From the NCBI RefSeq assembly GCF_001187535.1, contig NZ_LFIO01001164.1:1-64000 (forward strand): DNA of 64,000 nt, read 5' to 3'. A program made the position numbers and the translations under genes. Shown in pieces: positions 8,418 to 16,950 of this stretch. The stretch is from Rhizobium ecuadorense. GTDB taxonomy: Bacteria > Pseudomonadota > Alphaproteobacteria > Rhizobiales > Rhizobiaceae. Under the pieces are notes generated by a model. The model searched no databases and was not told the DNA's origin. It saw only the letters and a program-made list of their open reading frames with translations. How positions within the stretch are numbered: the stretch's first letter is position 1; each line of letters starts with the position of its first letter.

Positions 8418-8706
8418 TGGTGCGGACGGCGGGGGTCGAACCCGCATAGCCTAGGCCGAGGGATTTTCTTACCGCTACGGCTTTCGCCGCCGCCTTCCGG
8501 CGTTTGTGGTCTGGACTATACCTTCACCCTAGCGTCTGCCTTAGGTGCTGCCCGTCTAGTCTCTACACCTTCCCCTTGCAGGGCTTGGCTCGGGATTGCC
8601 ATCTGACAGGTTTCCCCGACTTTGAGCAGTTCTACATCAGGCGTTTCCGCCAGTGCACTCAATTTTGTTTTAAGTCCCTTGTGTCTACCGATTCCACCAC
8701 GTCCGC
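8418..8706 (-). tRNA. tRNA-Leu(UAA), interrupted by a group I intron
   Basis: The 5' exon (8706-8672) starts with the acceptor strand GCGGACG, a D arm GTGGAATCGGTAGAC and ends in GGGACTT. The 3' exon (8467-8418) starts AAAATCCCT, has a variable arm and the T arm GCGGGTTCGACCCCCGC, and ends CGTCCGC-A-CCA with CCA encoded. Joined, the anticodon stem AGGGA/TCCCT closes loop CTTAAAA, anticodon UAA, giving an 85-nt leucine tRNA with a long variable arm. The exons are separated by a 204-base intron inserted after U34. Confidence 0.93.
8468..8671 (-). ncRNA. Self-splicing group I intron (IC3-like) in tRNA-Leu(UAA)
   Basis: The 204-nt intron has the hallmarks of a small group I ribozyme. P1 pairs exon ACUU with internal guide GAGU, leaving the U.G wobble at the 5' splice site. 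A GGCG-GAAA-CGCC hairpin (8640-8651) forms P2. The P7 strands are GACUA, in the R segment at about 8549-8566, and UAGUC, in the S segment at 8513-8524 (AAGGUAUAGUCC). A CGGC-GAAA-GCCG hairpin fits P9. The last intron base is G. Size and the GNRA-capped P2/P9 resemble the Azoarcus tRNA-Ile intron. There is no open frame for a homing endonuclease. The intron position, after U34 of a UAA anticodon, is that of the cyanobacterial and plastid tRNA-Leu introns. Confidence 0.9.
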
Positions 8707-9122
8707 GTGGTTCTCCCTGCTAACAAAGAGAGGCGGCATTCTCAACCGATATTCAGTGGCGAGGTGCGATTCCGTTTCAAAGTCTGGACGCCTGCCATCA
8801 CCTAGTCGTTTGGAATGTTCAGCTGAATCTCGGAGTAACGCGGCGATCCGGCGCGCTGATCAAAGCTTCGGCAAGCAACTGCGCGTCACGAAGTTTCAGA
8901 TTGTCGTTGTGGCCATGCAAGGGCGTGACAGTCGATTGCGGAATTTCATGCCAGCCGGCGAAAAAAACTCAGCACAACCCTTGCGACACAAGCTTGTTGA
9001 ATTTCGCCGGACATTGGGACAAAGTACCGGCAGGGGTAGCGTTTGCGATTTTTACTGTTGCAATACGTGCATTGCACTTTTTCATCATGAATGTTGGGAC
9101 ATGTGGTGACTTATAGGGCGAA
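8707..9122. other. Intergenic region between tRNA-Leu and the SARP-type regulator
   Basis: No gene is supported here. The stretch should contain the tRNA-Leu promoter (reading left) and the promoter of the regulator gene (reading right). Near 9056-9077 the sequence TTGCAATACGTGCATTGCAC contains the small palindrome GTGCATTGCAC, which could be an operator; this is only a suggestion. Confidence 0.3.
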
Positions 9123-11054
9123 ATGGCTTTTGTTCTGAAGACCTTCGGGAGGCTGCAGCTCGTTGACGGGGAGGGGAAGGCTGTCGCGTTTCCTGAGAAA
9201 GGCCTGCTGCTTCTCGCCTATTTGTTTACAACCGAGCAAGCTTCGGCGGATCGAACGACGCTGGCCCGCTTCCTATGGGGCGAAGGTGACAGGGATGTTG
9301 CACTTTCGACTTTGCGGAAGGTGATTTCGAGAATTAAGGCTCGTCAAAACGATCTCGGGGTAAACATCCTTTCGTCTCAAGGCAACTTGCTCACCCTCGA
9401 CCAAGGGGCTCTGTCTTCCGACATGCTGCTCGACGGCGAGGAGGAAGAGGGTGAGCCGTTCTCCCGGCTGAGACAGCTGGTGACGCTGATGAACCAGCCT
9501 TTTCTGGAGCCAGTTCACAACCATAGCCGTCAGTTTCAGCGCTGGCTCGCCGAGCGTGAAGATTTCCATAACGAGCTTCTCGCCAATACTTTGAGAACGG
9601 CGTCCCAACTGGCCCCGTCGCAAAAGGAATCCGAGCTCCTGAGGAAGGCCGCGGTTATCCTGTTTCGGACCGAGCCGAAGGATCCGGAAACACTGCAACT
9701 GCTCATACGGATCTTCAAGGCGGAAGGGGAAGTCGAATCCCTTCGCAGCTACTTTGAACAGCGGCGCAGCTCGACGGCGAGAGCTGTCGCCGCGCGCAGC
9801 GAATCCGATGGCGGTGACGCGAAATCCCTGCGTCCGCCATCCGTGTCGTCACAGGCGAAACTCGAGGCTGCTCTACCCCCCGAGCCCGAAGATATCCGGA
9901 TTGCCATTCCCCGCCTGGTGCTGCTTCCTCCCAGGAATCAATCCGTTCGGCCCCAAGCCGGTTTTCTGGCAGCGTCTTTGGTGGAGGATATCACGATCGG
10001 ATTTTGCGTCTTCAACAGCCTGGAGGTCATCGCCCCGTATTCGGCGGTGCAAATCGGCCATCAGGTGGAGACGCAGAAGGCCTTCTTTGAACGGCATCGC
10101 GTCAACTATATCCTCGACACCCGGATCAGCAATATGGGCGAGGAAGTGACGCTGTTCGCTCAGCTGATCTTTTTCGATCAGAATCAGATTGTCTGGGCCG
10201 AAAGGTTCAGCCTCGATCGCATGGATCTTGCCAGAGACAGGAGAGTGGTTGCCCGCCAGATCGCCCTCTCCGTGTCCAGTGAAATCGAGCGTCATGAGGC
10301 ATTGCGCGAAGATCTGAACCCGGTCGCCTACCACAGATATCTTGTCGGCAGGCGCCACCTGGCGCGGCTGACGCTTCCGAACCTGCGGCGCGTGCGCAAG
10401 GAAATGAAAGCCGCGCTCAGCGTAAGCCCGGATTTCACCCCGGCGCTGAGTTCGATGGCGAGGACCTATTCCAAGGAATGGCTGCTGACGGCGCGGGGGG
10501 ATATCGATCTTTTACAATTGGCGGAAACCTTCGCAAAACAGGCCACCGCGATGCGTTCGGACTTCGCCGATGGCCATCGCGAGCTCGGTGTCGCCAAACT
10601 CTTGCAGGGCGCCTTCGATGAAAGCGCCGAAGCAATGGAAGTGGCGGAAAGCCTGGCGCCGCACTACGCCGACGTGATTGCCGACTACGCGGACACCCTG
10701 GTTCATTGTTCGCTCCCCGCCATGGCCTTGCGAAAGATCGAGCGGGCAATCGAACTGAACCCGCTCGGTCCCGATACCTATTTCTGGACTGCTGCAGGAG
10801 CAAACTATGCGCTGGGCGAATTCGAAGCTTCGCTGGACTATATCGGGCAGATGGCCGATCCTAATTTAGCGGATAGGTTGTCCGCTGCAAGTTGGGCCAT
10901 GTTGGGTCATCAGGATAAGGCGCGGATCTTCGTACGAAGGTTTCGTGAAGGCAATCCGGACTTCGATGTGGACAAATGGTTGTCTGCAGTTCCAAGTAAA
11001 GAGCAGTGGCATAAAGATCTTTATCGTGAAGGCCTGAAGAAAGCTGGATTTTAA
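9123..11054 (+). CDS. SARP/BTAD-type transcriptional regulator with TPR region
   Basis: A 643-residue cytoplasmic regulator. Residues about 1-100 form an OmpR/SARP-type winged helix (FGRLQLVDGEGK, then LARFLWGEGDRDVALSTLRKV, with the 'L..LW' pattern). Residues 100-215 look like a BTAD-like helical domain. After a Ser/Pro-rich linker, residues 260-400 resemble the TolB-N-like segment seen in CadC/adenylate-cyclase-type regulators (ending QIVWAERFSLDRMDL). The remainder is helical repeats of TPR type (HRELGVAKLLQGAFDESAEAM; ALRKIERAIELNPL). No transmembrane segment is visible. A weak GGGCG precedes the ATG. The only downstream partner on this strand is the 72-residue gene at 11081, 26 bases away, probably co-transcribed. 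Ligand and targets are unknown. Confidence 0.8.
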   Translation: MAFVLKTFGRLQLVDGEGKAVAFPEKGLLLLAYLFTTEQASADRTTLARFLWGEGDRDVALSTLRKVISRIKARQNDLGVNILSSQGNLLTLDQGALSSDMLLDGEEEEGEPFSRLRQLVTLMNQPFLEPVHNHSRQFQRWLAEREDFHNELLANTLRTASQLAPSQKESELLRKAAVILFRTEPKDPETLQLLIRIFKAEGEVESLRSYFEQRRSSTARAVAARSESDGGDAKSLRPPSVSSQAKLEAALPPEPEDIRIAIPRLVLLPPRNQSVRPQAGFLAASLVEDITIGFCVFNSLEVIAPYSAVQIGHQVETQKAFFERHRVNYILDTRISNMGEEVTLFAQLIFFDQNQIVWAERFSLDRMDLARDRRVVARQIALSVSSEIERHEALREDLNPVAYHRYLVGRRHLARLTLPNLRRVRKEMKAALSVSPDFTPALSSMARTYSKEWLLTARGDIDLLQLAETFAKQATAMRSDFADGHRELGVAKLLQGAFDESAEAMEVAESLAPHYADVIADYADTLVHCSLPAMALRKIERAIELNPLGPDTYFWTAAGANYALGEFEASLDYIGQMADPNLADRLSAASWAMLGHQDKARIFVRRFREGNPDFDVDKWLSAVPSKEQWHKDLYREGLKKAGF

Positions 11055-11080
11055 ACATCAATCGTTAGAAAGGGCAAAAC

Positions 11081-11299
11081 ATGGCTACAGTTGTTGTTAT
11101 TAGTGTTGAAGGTCAAGACGGGCTCTGGGTCGCCGATCTGGACGCCGGCACCGTACTGCCGCTCCCGGTCCCCAAGGCGGGCGGCTTGAAAGTGGTAACC
11201 GATCTTCGCGCCACCGGCGCGACGGTGACAAAAGGCGTGAATGTGGCTGTCACCGTCAAGTCTGCGGAAGCGGCGTTCTCCGGCCATTATGACGGCTAG
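11081..11299 (+). CDS. Small protein of unknown function next to the SARP-type regulator
   Basis: A 72-residue protein starting MATVVVISVEG after a GAAAGGG ribosome binding site. It is rich in Val, Ala, Gly and Thr, has no Cys, no signal peptide and no long hydrophobic helix; the pattern of alternating V/T/A suggests a small beta-rich fold. It follows the regulator gene by 26 bases on the same strand. I do not recognise a family. It could be a co-expressed effector, a ligand-binding partner, or a target of the regulator; nothing in the sequence decides this. Confidence 0.6.
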   Translation: MATVVVISVEGQDGLWVADLDAGTVLPLPVPKAGGLKVVTDLRATGATVTKGVNVAVTVKSAEAAFSGHYDG

Positions 11300-11697
11300 A
11301 CGTGATGATGTTGTCGCGCCGTTGCGTCTTTCAGGCTGGTGACGGAAGCTATAACACTCTGAATTATTTGTGATTTATCCGGATTTCGATCTCGGGAATC
11401 TGTGCAGAAGTGCGAGACGGCGAGCGGGAAGTCGACCTGCTCGCCGTCGAGCATAAGCTTGCGCTATATTGATGTAATCATAGTCATTCCCGATGCCGAT
11501 CAAGTGCAGCGGTCTCAGCAAGCACTATTGGCTTCGGTTATGCGGGTTCGTGTCCTCTTGCCCACACAGCTTCATAATACCGTTTGAATATGCACGTATA
11601 TCGTGGATATAAGCATGTCATCGCTTGACAATAGCATTTTCGGTGCAAGGATTGCGCCGCGGCGGTTGAGTAAGTGTTGTCTTGTGGGAGTAAGGCG
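11300..11697. other. Intergenic region with a 10-bp stem-loop at 11416-11448
   Basis: No gene of normal length is supported. A perfect inverted repeat, GACGGCGAGC and GCTCGCCGTC, at 11416-11448 encloses a 13-base loop. It lies 117 bases past the 72-residue gene and could end that transcript, but no U tract follows. The rest is AT-richer and featureless. Confidence 0.4.
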
Positions 11698-11829
11698 ATG
11701 GTTTACGATTGGACTGGGGCTAAGGTTCGGCGCATCCGGATCTTCAAGACCAGTGTCGCGCTTGTTCTGGGAACCGCGACGGCTGCGATACCGCTGTTCT
11801 TCTGGGCCATGGAGTTTCGCGGTTTCTAA
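11698..11829 (+). CDS. Small single-pass membrane protein (43 residues)
   Basis: An ATG preceded by GGGAG at 6-8 bases spacing opens a 43-residue frame. The peptide has a basic start (MVYDWTGAKVRRIRIFK) and then one hydrophobic helix (TSVALVLGTATAAIPLFFWA), and ends MEFRGF. The topology (positive N-terminal side, single helix) is that of a small inner-membrane protein. Its stop overlaps by 4 bases the end of the convergent VanZ-like gene. Function unknown. The good ribosome binding site and coherent membrane topology argue for a real gene despite its size. Confidence 0.55.
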   Translation: MVYDWTGAKVRRIRIFKTSVALVLGTATAAIPLFFWAMEFRGF

Positions 11830-12182
11830 CCTGAGGTAATCACCGTCTCGCGCCACCTGTTGATCACCCAGCCGGCCAGCAGCCCGAGGGCGGCGCCCAT
11901 TGCCTTGATGCCGGCATCATGCAAGCGCGGATGGCGCGTCGGCGAGAGGTACTGCAGATATTCGATGGCGACGGAACCAGCGATCAACAGCACGGCCACC
12001 AATTTCCACTGTTTCGGATAGGCGAGCGCAAAGGCGAGGCCGACAAGAATATAAGCGCCCGCGCGGTCGGTATCGACAGTCGTGACGGTCTCCGGCCTCA
12101 GCCCGATCGGCGAAACCGTGACGAAGAGAATGAAGGCGAGCAGCAGCCAGGCCACAGGTTTTGCGAATTTGAAGATCATCAT
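11826..12182 (-). CDS. VanZ-like membrane protein
   Basis: A 118-residue polytopic membrane protein with about four hydrophobic segments (starting at residues 8, 43, 62 and 92). It carries the VanZ-family pattern: the first helix ends in a short loop with TVSPIGLRP, a mid-protein DK/DR-type residue pair (VDTDRAGAYILVG), and a polar ...EYLQYLSPTRHPRLHD.. segment before the last helix, equivalent to the 'E..Q...R..D..D' motif of VanZ-like proteins. The family is linked to teicoplanin resistance in Gram-positives, but the small proteobacterial members have no established role. It is monocistronic and convergent with the 43-residue membrane protein. Confidence 0.75.
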   Translation of the reverse strand: MMIFKFAKPVAWLLLAFILFVTVSPIGLRPETVTTVDTDRAGAYILVGLAFALAYPKQWKLVAVLLIAGSVAIEYLQYLSPTRHPRLHDAGIKAMGAALGLLAGWVINRWRETVITSG

Positions 12183-12397
12183 CGTTCCATATAATTGGCA
12201 GGCCTTTGCATTGACAGTTAAAATCAGTTCATCTGCCGCCGATTTCGCGATTGGCTTAAGAAAGGCTTCCTGAGGCTGGACCCGGCATCAGGATGTGAGC
12301 GGTTCGGTCAGCGAACCGGAAATGACCGGAGCGGGCTTTCTTTTGCCGGTCGGCCTGTGCCATAGCGGCGGCGGCTAATCTTTAGGAATGGACCACG

Positions 12398-13651
12398 TTG
12401 GTGACAAGACTTGATGTCGAAAACGCCGAAGCGGCAATGCGCAGCCTTTTTCCGGCAACGCCGCTGCAGCTCAATGACCATCTCTCGGCGCGCTACGGGG
12501 CCGATATCTGGCTGAAGCGCGAAGATCTGTCGCCGGTGCGTTCCTACAAAATCCGCGGCGCCTTCAATTTCTTCCGCAAGGCGATCGGGCAGGGCGCTTC
12601 CGGCAAGACCTTCGTCTGCGCCTCGGCCGGCAATCACGCCCAGGGCTTTGCCTATGTCTGCCGCCATTTCGGCGTGCCGGGCGTCGTCTTCATGCCGGTG
12701 ACGACACCGCAGCAGAAGATCGACAAGACCCGCATGTTCGGCGCCGAATTCATCACCATCCGGCTGTTCGGCGATTTCTTCGACCAGTGCTATCAGGCCG
12801 CACGCGACCATGTCGAAGCGGTCGGTGGCGTCATGGTGCCGCCCTTCGACCATGCCGACATCATCGAAGGGCAGGCGACCGTCGCCGCCGAGATCATGCA
12901 GCAGCTGCCTGAGGGAACGGTGCCCGATATGGTCGTCCTGCCGGTCGGCGGCGGCGGCCTTGCCGCCGGCATCACCGGTTATCTCGACGGCACCGTGCCG
13001 AAATCGGCCTTTGTCTTCACCGAGCCCGCCGGCGCGCCGAGCCTGAGGCGCAGCATCGAGGCGGGTGAGGTGACGACGCTTGCCAAGGTCGACAACTTCG
13101 TCGATGGCGCCGCCGTTGCCCGCATCGGCGACCTGAATTTCGCCGCCCTTCGCGATTTCCCGGCAAGCCAGGTGCAACTGATGCCGGAGAACGCCATCTG
13201 CGTCACCATCCAGGAGATGCTGAATGTCGAGGGCGTCGTGCTGGAGCCGGCCGGCGCCCTGTCGCTGACGGCGATCGCCGCGATGGACGCCGAAGCGATC
13301 CGCGGCAAGACCATCGTTGCCGTCGTTTCCGGCGGCAATTTCGATTTCGAGCGCCTGCCTGACGTAAAGGAAAGAGCCATGCGTTACGCAGGGCTGAAGA
13401 AATATTTCATCCTGCGGCTCGCCCAGCGCCCCGGCGCGCTCAGGGATTTCCTCAATCTGCTCGGGCCCGACGACGATATCGCCCGCTTCGAATATCTGAA
13501 GAAATCGGCCCGCAATTTCGGCTCGATCCTGATCGGCATCGAAACCAAGGCGCCGGAGAATTTCGCCCGGCTGATCGGAAATTTCGAAGCCGCCGGCATG
13601 GGTTACGAGGATATCACCGAAAACGAGATCCTCGCCAACCTGATCATTTGA
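12398..13651 (+). CDS. ilvA: Threonine ammonia-lyase (threonine dehydratase)
   Basis: PLP enzyme deaminating threonine to 2-oxobutanoate, the first step toward isoleucine. The 417-residue protein has the PLP-lysine motif SYKIRGAFNF near residues 49-58, the phosphate-binding loop VGGGGLAAG near 185-193, and a C-terminal ACT-like domain (from about residue 328, KKYFILRLAQRPGALRDFL) that mediates feedback control. This one-ACT-domain layout is the common 400-420-residue form. The start is TTG at 12398, or GTG at 12401; AGGA at 12383-12386 serves both. Upstream at 12301-12317 is a stem-loop GGTTCG-gtcag-CGAACC. It stands alone, not with other ilv genes. Confidence 0.93.
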   Translation: MVTRLDVENAEAAMRSLFPATPLQLNDHLSARYGADIWLKREDLSPVRSYKIRGAFNFFRKAIGQGASGKTFVCASAGNHAQGFAYVCRHFGVPGVVFMPVTTPQQKIDKTRMFGAEFITIRLFGDFFDQCYQAARDHVEAVGGVMVPPFDHADIIEGQATVAAEIMQQLPEGTVPDMVVLPVGGGGLAAGITGYLDGTVPKSAFVFTEPAGAPSLRRSIEAGEVTTLAKVDNFVDGAAVARIGDLNFAALRDFPASQVQLMPENAICVTIQEMLNVEGVVLEPAGALSLTAIAAMDAEAIRGKTIVAVVSGGNFDFERLPDVKERAMRYAGLKKYFILRLAQRPGALRDFLNLLGPDDDIARFEYLKKSARNFGSILIGIETKAPENFARLIGNFEAAGMGYEDITENEILANLII

Positions 13652-13688
13652 CTTGGCGAAAACAATGTCATCGTGCTAAAGGCGGATC

Positions 13689-14015
13689 ATGGCTTCGTTC
13701 CTTTCAAATCTCTTTTCGATGTTCTCCGGCGGCGGCAAACCGACCTCGGAGGCGGCAGGCCCTTCCGGCGAGCCGCAGCTTTACAACGATTGCACGATCT
13801 ACGCGGAGCCGCGTAGGGAAGGCAGCCAATATCGCCTAGCCGGCCGCATTGAAAAGAAGGTTGGCGACGAGGTGCTGGTGCGCAATTTCATCCGCGCCGA
13901 TCTGTTTTCCTCTTCCGATGACGCGCTCGAATGCACGGTGCGCAAGGCGCAGCAGATCATCGACCAGCATGGTTCGTCACTCTTTGGCGACGGCGAGAAG
14001 CTTCGCCAGGTCTGA
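13689..14015 (+). CDS. hlyU: HlyU family protein
   Basis: A 108-residue protein matching the alphaproteobacterial HlyU family (PF10115), which is distinct from the ArsR-type HlyU of Vibrio despite the shared name. Recognisable parts are the N-terminal MASFLSNLFSMFSGGGK, the YNDCTIYAEPRREGSQYRLA strand pair near residues 36-55, and the C-terminal KAQQIIDQHGSSLFGDGE. The charged FIRADLFSSSDDALE segment is also typical. It is 37 bases after ilvA and has its own context. Its molecular function is not established; annotation as a transcriptional regulator rests on the family name only. Confidence 0.8.
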   Translation: MASFLSNLFSMFSGGGKPTSEAAGPSGEPQLYNDCTIYAEPRREGSQYRLAGRIEKKVGDEVLVRNFIRADLFSSSDDALECTVRKAQQIIDQHGSSLFGDGEKLRQV

Positions 14016-14272
14016 CACCGGGATGCGCCGCATCGGCATCTGATACCGGCCGCAATTATTCTTTTTTTTCAATCCTGTGACGCGGCGACGCGGCCGGTGA
14101 TCGGCATCTCGCTCACGCAATCTTAAAGGATTGCAGTCAAAGCTATGGCCTGCAGCATGTGCAGGGCCGCCCTCGTGTTTGACTTTTTCGGACGATCGAC
14201 CAAAGGATCCGCCGTCGCGGCCACTGCGCCCGCGTTCGGTCCAGCGCGCCGACCTGAAGCCGGGGTGCGGTG

Positions 14273-15541
14273 ATGGAGACGCTCAACCTCGCTCTCTTTG
14301 CCGTCGAAGCCATCGCTTATTTCGCGCTGATGGTGACGCTTCTGCATTTCCGTCATCGGCTCGGTCTCGGGGTTTTCCTGACGGCGCTCGGCGTCATGCA
14401 TTTCATGGAGACCTATCTGGCGGCGGTCTTCTATATCGCGCTGCCGTTCGGCGATGTGTCGCCGGGCTCATCGGTCTTCTTCTCCGGCAAGCTGATGATG
14501 ATCCTGATGCTTTACCTGCAGGAGGATGCCGCGACGGTCCGCCAGCCGATCTACGGCCTGTTCCTCGGCAATCTGCTGACCGTCGGCATTGCCTGGGTGC
14601 TGCAGCTGCACCTGCCGCTGCAGATGTCGCCCGACCACACGCCCGACGTCGATTTCCTCCAGGAGATGGGCTGGCTGATGGTCTGGGGCACGGCACTGCT
14701 CTATGTCGATTCGCTCGGCATCATTCTGCTTTACGAAAAACTCGGGGATTTCTTCCGCCGCCGCGTCGTCCTGCGTTTCCTGATTTCGGGCTTCGTGCTG
14801 CTGACCTTCGACCAGATCGGTTTCTTCGCCGCGCTGCATTATTTCCTGGATGTGCCGATCGCCGCATTCTGGGCAGGCTGGAAGGCGAAAATGCTTGCCG
14901 TCTGCCTCTATGCGGCAATGTTCGCGATCTACGAATATCGTATTCGCCGGGGCGGGGTTGCCGTGTCCGCACGCTCGATCAGCGACGTCTTCGGCGACCT
15001 GACCTTCCGCGAGCGCTACAACGATCTTCTGGAGCGCACCGGCCGCGACATGCTCACCGGCGTCTACGATCGCACGCGCATGGAACTGGAAGCACCGCTG
15101 ATGCTGCGCGAGGCATTGAGGCAGGGGCTGTCCGCCACCATCCTGATTATCGACGCCGATCACTTCAAGGATGTCAATGACGGCTACGGCCATCTCCAGG
15201 GCGACGAGGTGCTGAAGGCGATCGCCACCCGGTTAGGCACGACCTTGCGTTCGAGCGACCGCGTCTTCCGCTTCGGCGGCGAGGAATTCGTTGCCGTTTG
15301 TCCGGGCACCGACCACGAGGAAGGTTTGCTGCTTGCCGAACGCTTGCGTTGGACGATCGCCACCAGCGTCAAGACGCCGGACGACAGACCGGTCACGGTC
15401 AGCATCGGTGTCGCGACCGCCGACGAGGACGGCGTCGATTTCACCGCGGTGCTGGCGGCCGCCGACGGCAGGCTCTATGCGGCCAAGAAGAGCGGCCGCA
15501 ACTGTGTCGTCGGCCGCTCCGGTGTCGTGAAACTCGGTTGA
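14273..15541 (+). CDS. Membrane-bound diguanylate cyclase (GGDEF)
   Basis: Makes cyclic di-GMP from two GTP. The 422-residue protein starts with roughly seven hydrophobic segments (residues 5-225), a 7TM-type sensory region, followed by a GGDEF domain from about residue 260. The catalytic signature reads GGEEF near residue 335, an active variant. Five residues before it is RSSD, the RxxD inhibitory I-site, so product inhibition is expected. DADHFKDVND and DGYGH, the GTP/metal-binding segment, are intact. The start could be GTG at 14270 or ATG at 14273. There is no EAL domain. The ligand of the membrane part is unknown. Confidence 0.9.
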   Translation: METLNLALFAVEAIAYFALMVTLLHFRHRLGLGVFLTALGVMHFMETYLAAVFYIALPFGDVSPGSSVFFSGKLMMILMLYLQEDAATVRQPIYGLFLGNLLTVGIAWVLQLHLPLQMSPDHTPDVDFLQEMGWLMVWGTALLYVDSLGIILLYEKLGDFFRRRVVLRFLISGFVLLTFDQIGFFAALHYFLDVPIAAFWAGWKAKMLAVCLYAAMFAIYEYRIRRGGVAVSARSISDVFGDLTFRERYNDLLERTGRDMLTGVYDRTRMELEAPLMLREALRQGLSATILIIDADHFKDVNDGYGHLQGDEVLKAIATRLGTTLRSSDRVFRFGGEEFVAVCPGTDHEEGLLLAERLRWTIATSVKTPDDRPVTVSIGVATADEDGVDFTAVLAAADGRLYAAKKSGRNCVVGRSGVVKLG

Positions 15542-15721
15542 GCCGATCAGCGCAGCAGGTCGGTTGCCGGTGTTTGCGATGTTGGGGAAGCGCAAACAGC
15601 GGATGCAGATGTCATTGATTTTCAATGGCTTATCAGTACCATAAAAACGGCTTGTTAGCATAACGCAAACGTGATCTCCATTGCCGCAACGGATGAGCTT
15701 TCCTGCGAGGGGCGTGGAGAC

Positions 15722-16912
15722 ATGAGTGATGCAGTTGCACGGACGAAGGTCGATGGCGGCGAGTTTGCCGTCTTGTGTATCGGAGGATTTCTTCTTTCGA
15801 TCGCCTATGGCGTGACCTTTCTGATCCCGGTGCTGGTCGGTCAGCGCGGCGGCAACGAGGCGCTCGCCGGCCTGATCATCTCGGCGGCAACCATCAGCAC
15901 GGTCATTCTGGTGATCCTCTCCGGCCACATCGCCGATGCCATCGGCTCTGCGCGGGCGGTGGCGATTTCCGGGCTGTTTCTGGCGGCATCGGGGCTGGGA
16001 TTTGCCATGGTGCCCGCAGCCGGGCTCAGCCTGATGACCGTCGGTTTCGTTCTCGGCATCGGCTGGGGTACCTTCTATGCGCTCGGCCCCATCCTGGTCG
16101 CCGCGATCACCGAGCCCGAGCACCGGATCCGGTTCTTTGCCCTGCTTTCGGGATCGATGATGTCGGGCATCGGCGCCGGCCCGATAATTGGCCGCATTGT
16201 CACCGGCTGGTCCCTGCCGATCGAAACCGCCTTCGCCTTTGCGTTCCTCTCCAGTCTCGCCGGCGGCGCGCTTTATTTCCTGCTCCATGTCAGGCTGACC
16301 TCTGCCGGCAAGATCCTGCCGCATGTCAACAAGATCTCCTTTGCCGCAGCGCGTCAGGTGATCGGTTCGCGGGCGATCTATTCCATCGCCATGGTCGGCA
16401 TCGGCGGCGCGATCTTCGGCGGGCTGTCCAGCTTTCAGACCAGCTATGCCAAGGCGCACGGTTTCGATTATTCGCTGTTCTTCATCGGTTTCATGTCCGC
16501 CGCCATCCTCAGCCGGCTGTTCGTGGCGGGCTATGTGGTCAAGAAGGATCCGTTCTATGCGCTTCTGGTGCTGACGAGCCTGACGCTCGCCTCCATCCTG
16601 CTGTTCCTGGTGGTGACTTCAAGTCAGTTGGCCTATCTCGGAGCGGCTGCGATGCTGGGGCTGGGCTACGGCCTGACCTATTCCGTCATCAATGGCCTTG
16701 CCGCAAATGAGGCGCCCACAGGCCTTATGCCGCAATCGCTTCTCCTGTTCTCGCTGTCCTATTTCATCGGTGTCTTCGGCTTTCCGCTGATCGCCGGCAA
16801 CCTGATCGTTTCCTCTGGTATCCAGGCCATGCTGCATGTCCTGCTGCTGCTTGCCGTCGCCAATCTGGCAATCGTCCTGTTTCGTGTTGTCCACCGCGTC
16901 CGGAACCGCTGA
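15722..16912 (+). CDS. MFS transporter
   Basis: A 396-residue inner-membrane protein with about twelve hydrophobic helices in two halves, and the MFS loop 2-3 signature in the variant form GHIADAIGSARAV near residues 75-87. The ATG at 15722 follows GGGGCGTGGAGAC and starts MSDAVARTK; upstream in-frame sequence is not membrane-protein-like. No neighbour indicates a substrate; the gene is isolated between the diguanylate cyclase and the convergent SDR gene. Family resemblance is to drug/sugar exporters of the YfcJ/arabinose-efflux kind; the substrate is not predictable from sequence. Confidence 0.85.
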   Translation: MSDAVARTKVDGGEFAVLCIGGFLLSIAYGVTFLIPVLVGQRGGNEALAGLIISAATISTVILVILSGHIADAIGSARAVAISGLFLAASGLGFAMVPAAGLSLMTVGFVLGIGWGTFYALGPILVAAITEPEHRIRFFALLSGSMMSGIGAGPIIGRIVTGWSLPIETAFAFAFLSSLAGGALYFLLHVRLTSAGKILPHVNKISFAAARQVIGSRAIYSIAMVGIGGAIFGGLSSFQTSYAKAHGFDYSLFFIGFMSAAILSRLFVAGYVVKKDPFYALLVLTSLTLASILLFLVVTSSQLAYLGAAAMLGLGYGLTYSVINGLAANEAPTGLMPQSLLLFSLSYFIGVFGFPLIAGNLIVSSGIQAMLHVLLLLAVANLAIVLFRVVHRVRNR

Positions 16913-16948
16913 GCGAGGCCGGGCAAGGTCGACTTGCCCAGCCTCGCT
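16912..16948. terminator. Bidirectional stem-loop between convergent MFS and SDR genes
   Basis: Arms AGCGAGGC-C-GGGCAAG and CTTGCCC-A-GCCTCGCT form a 15-bp stem with one mismatch and a 5-base loop, sitting exactly between the two convergent stop codons. There is no clear U tract. Confidence 0.5.
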
Positions 16949-16950
16949 GG

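Noticed and set aside
8504..9109. A 201-residue open frame across the tRNA-Leu region
   Set aside because: It reads through the group I intron and the tRNA exon in the antisense direction and has no protein motif.
8707..11300. Genomic island integrated at tRNA-Leu
   Set aside because: The tRNA 3' end faces the other way (toward cinA), and there is no integrase or duplicated 3' end near the SARP-type gene.
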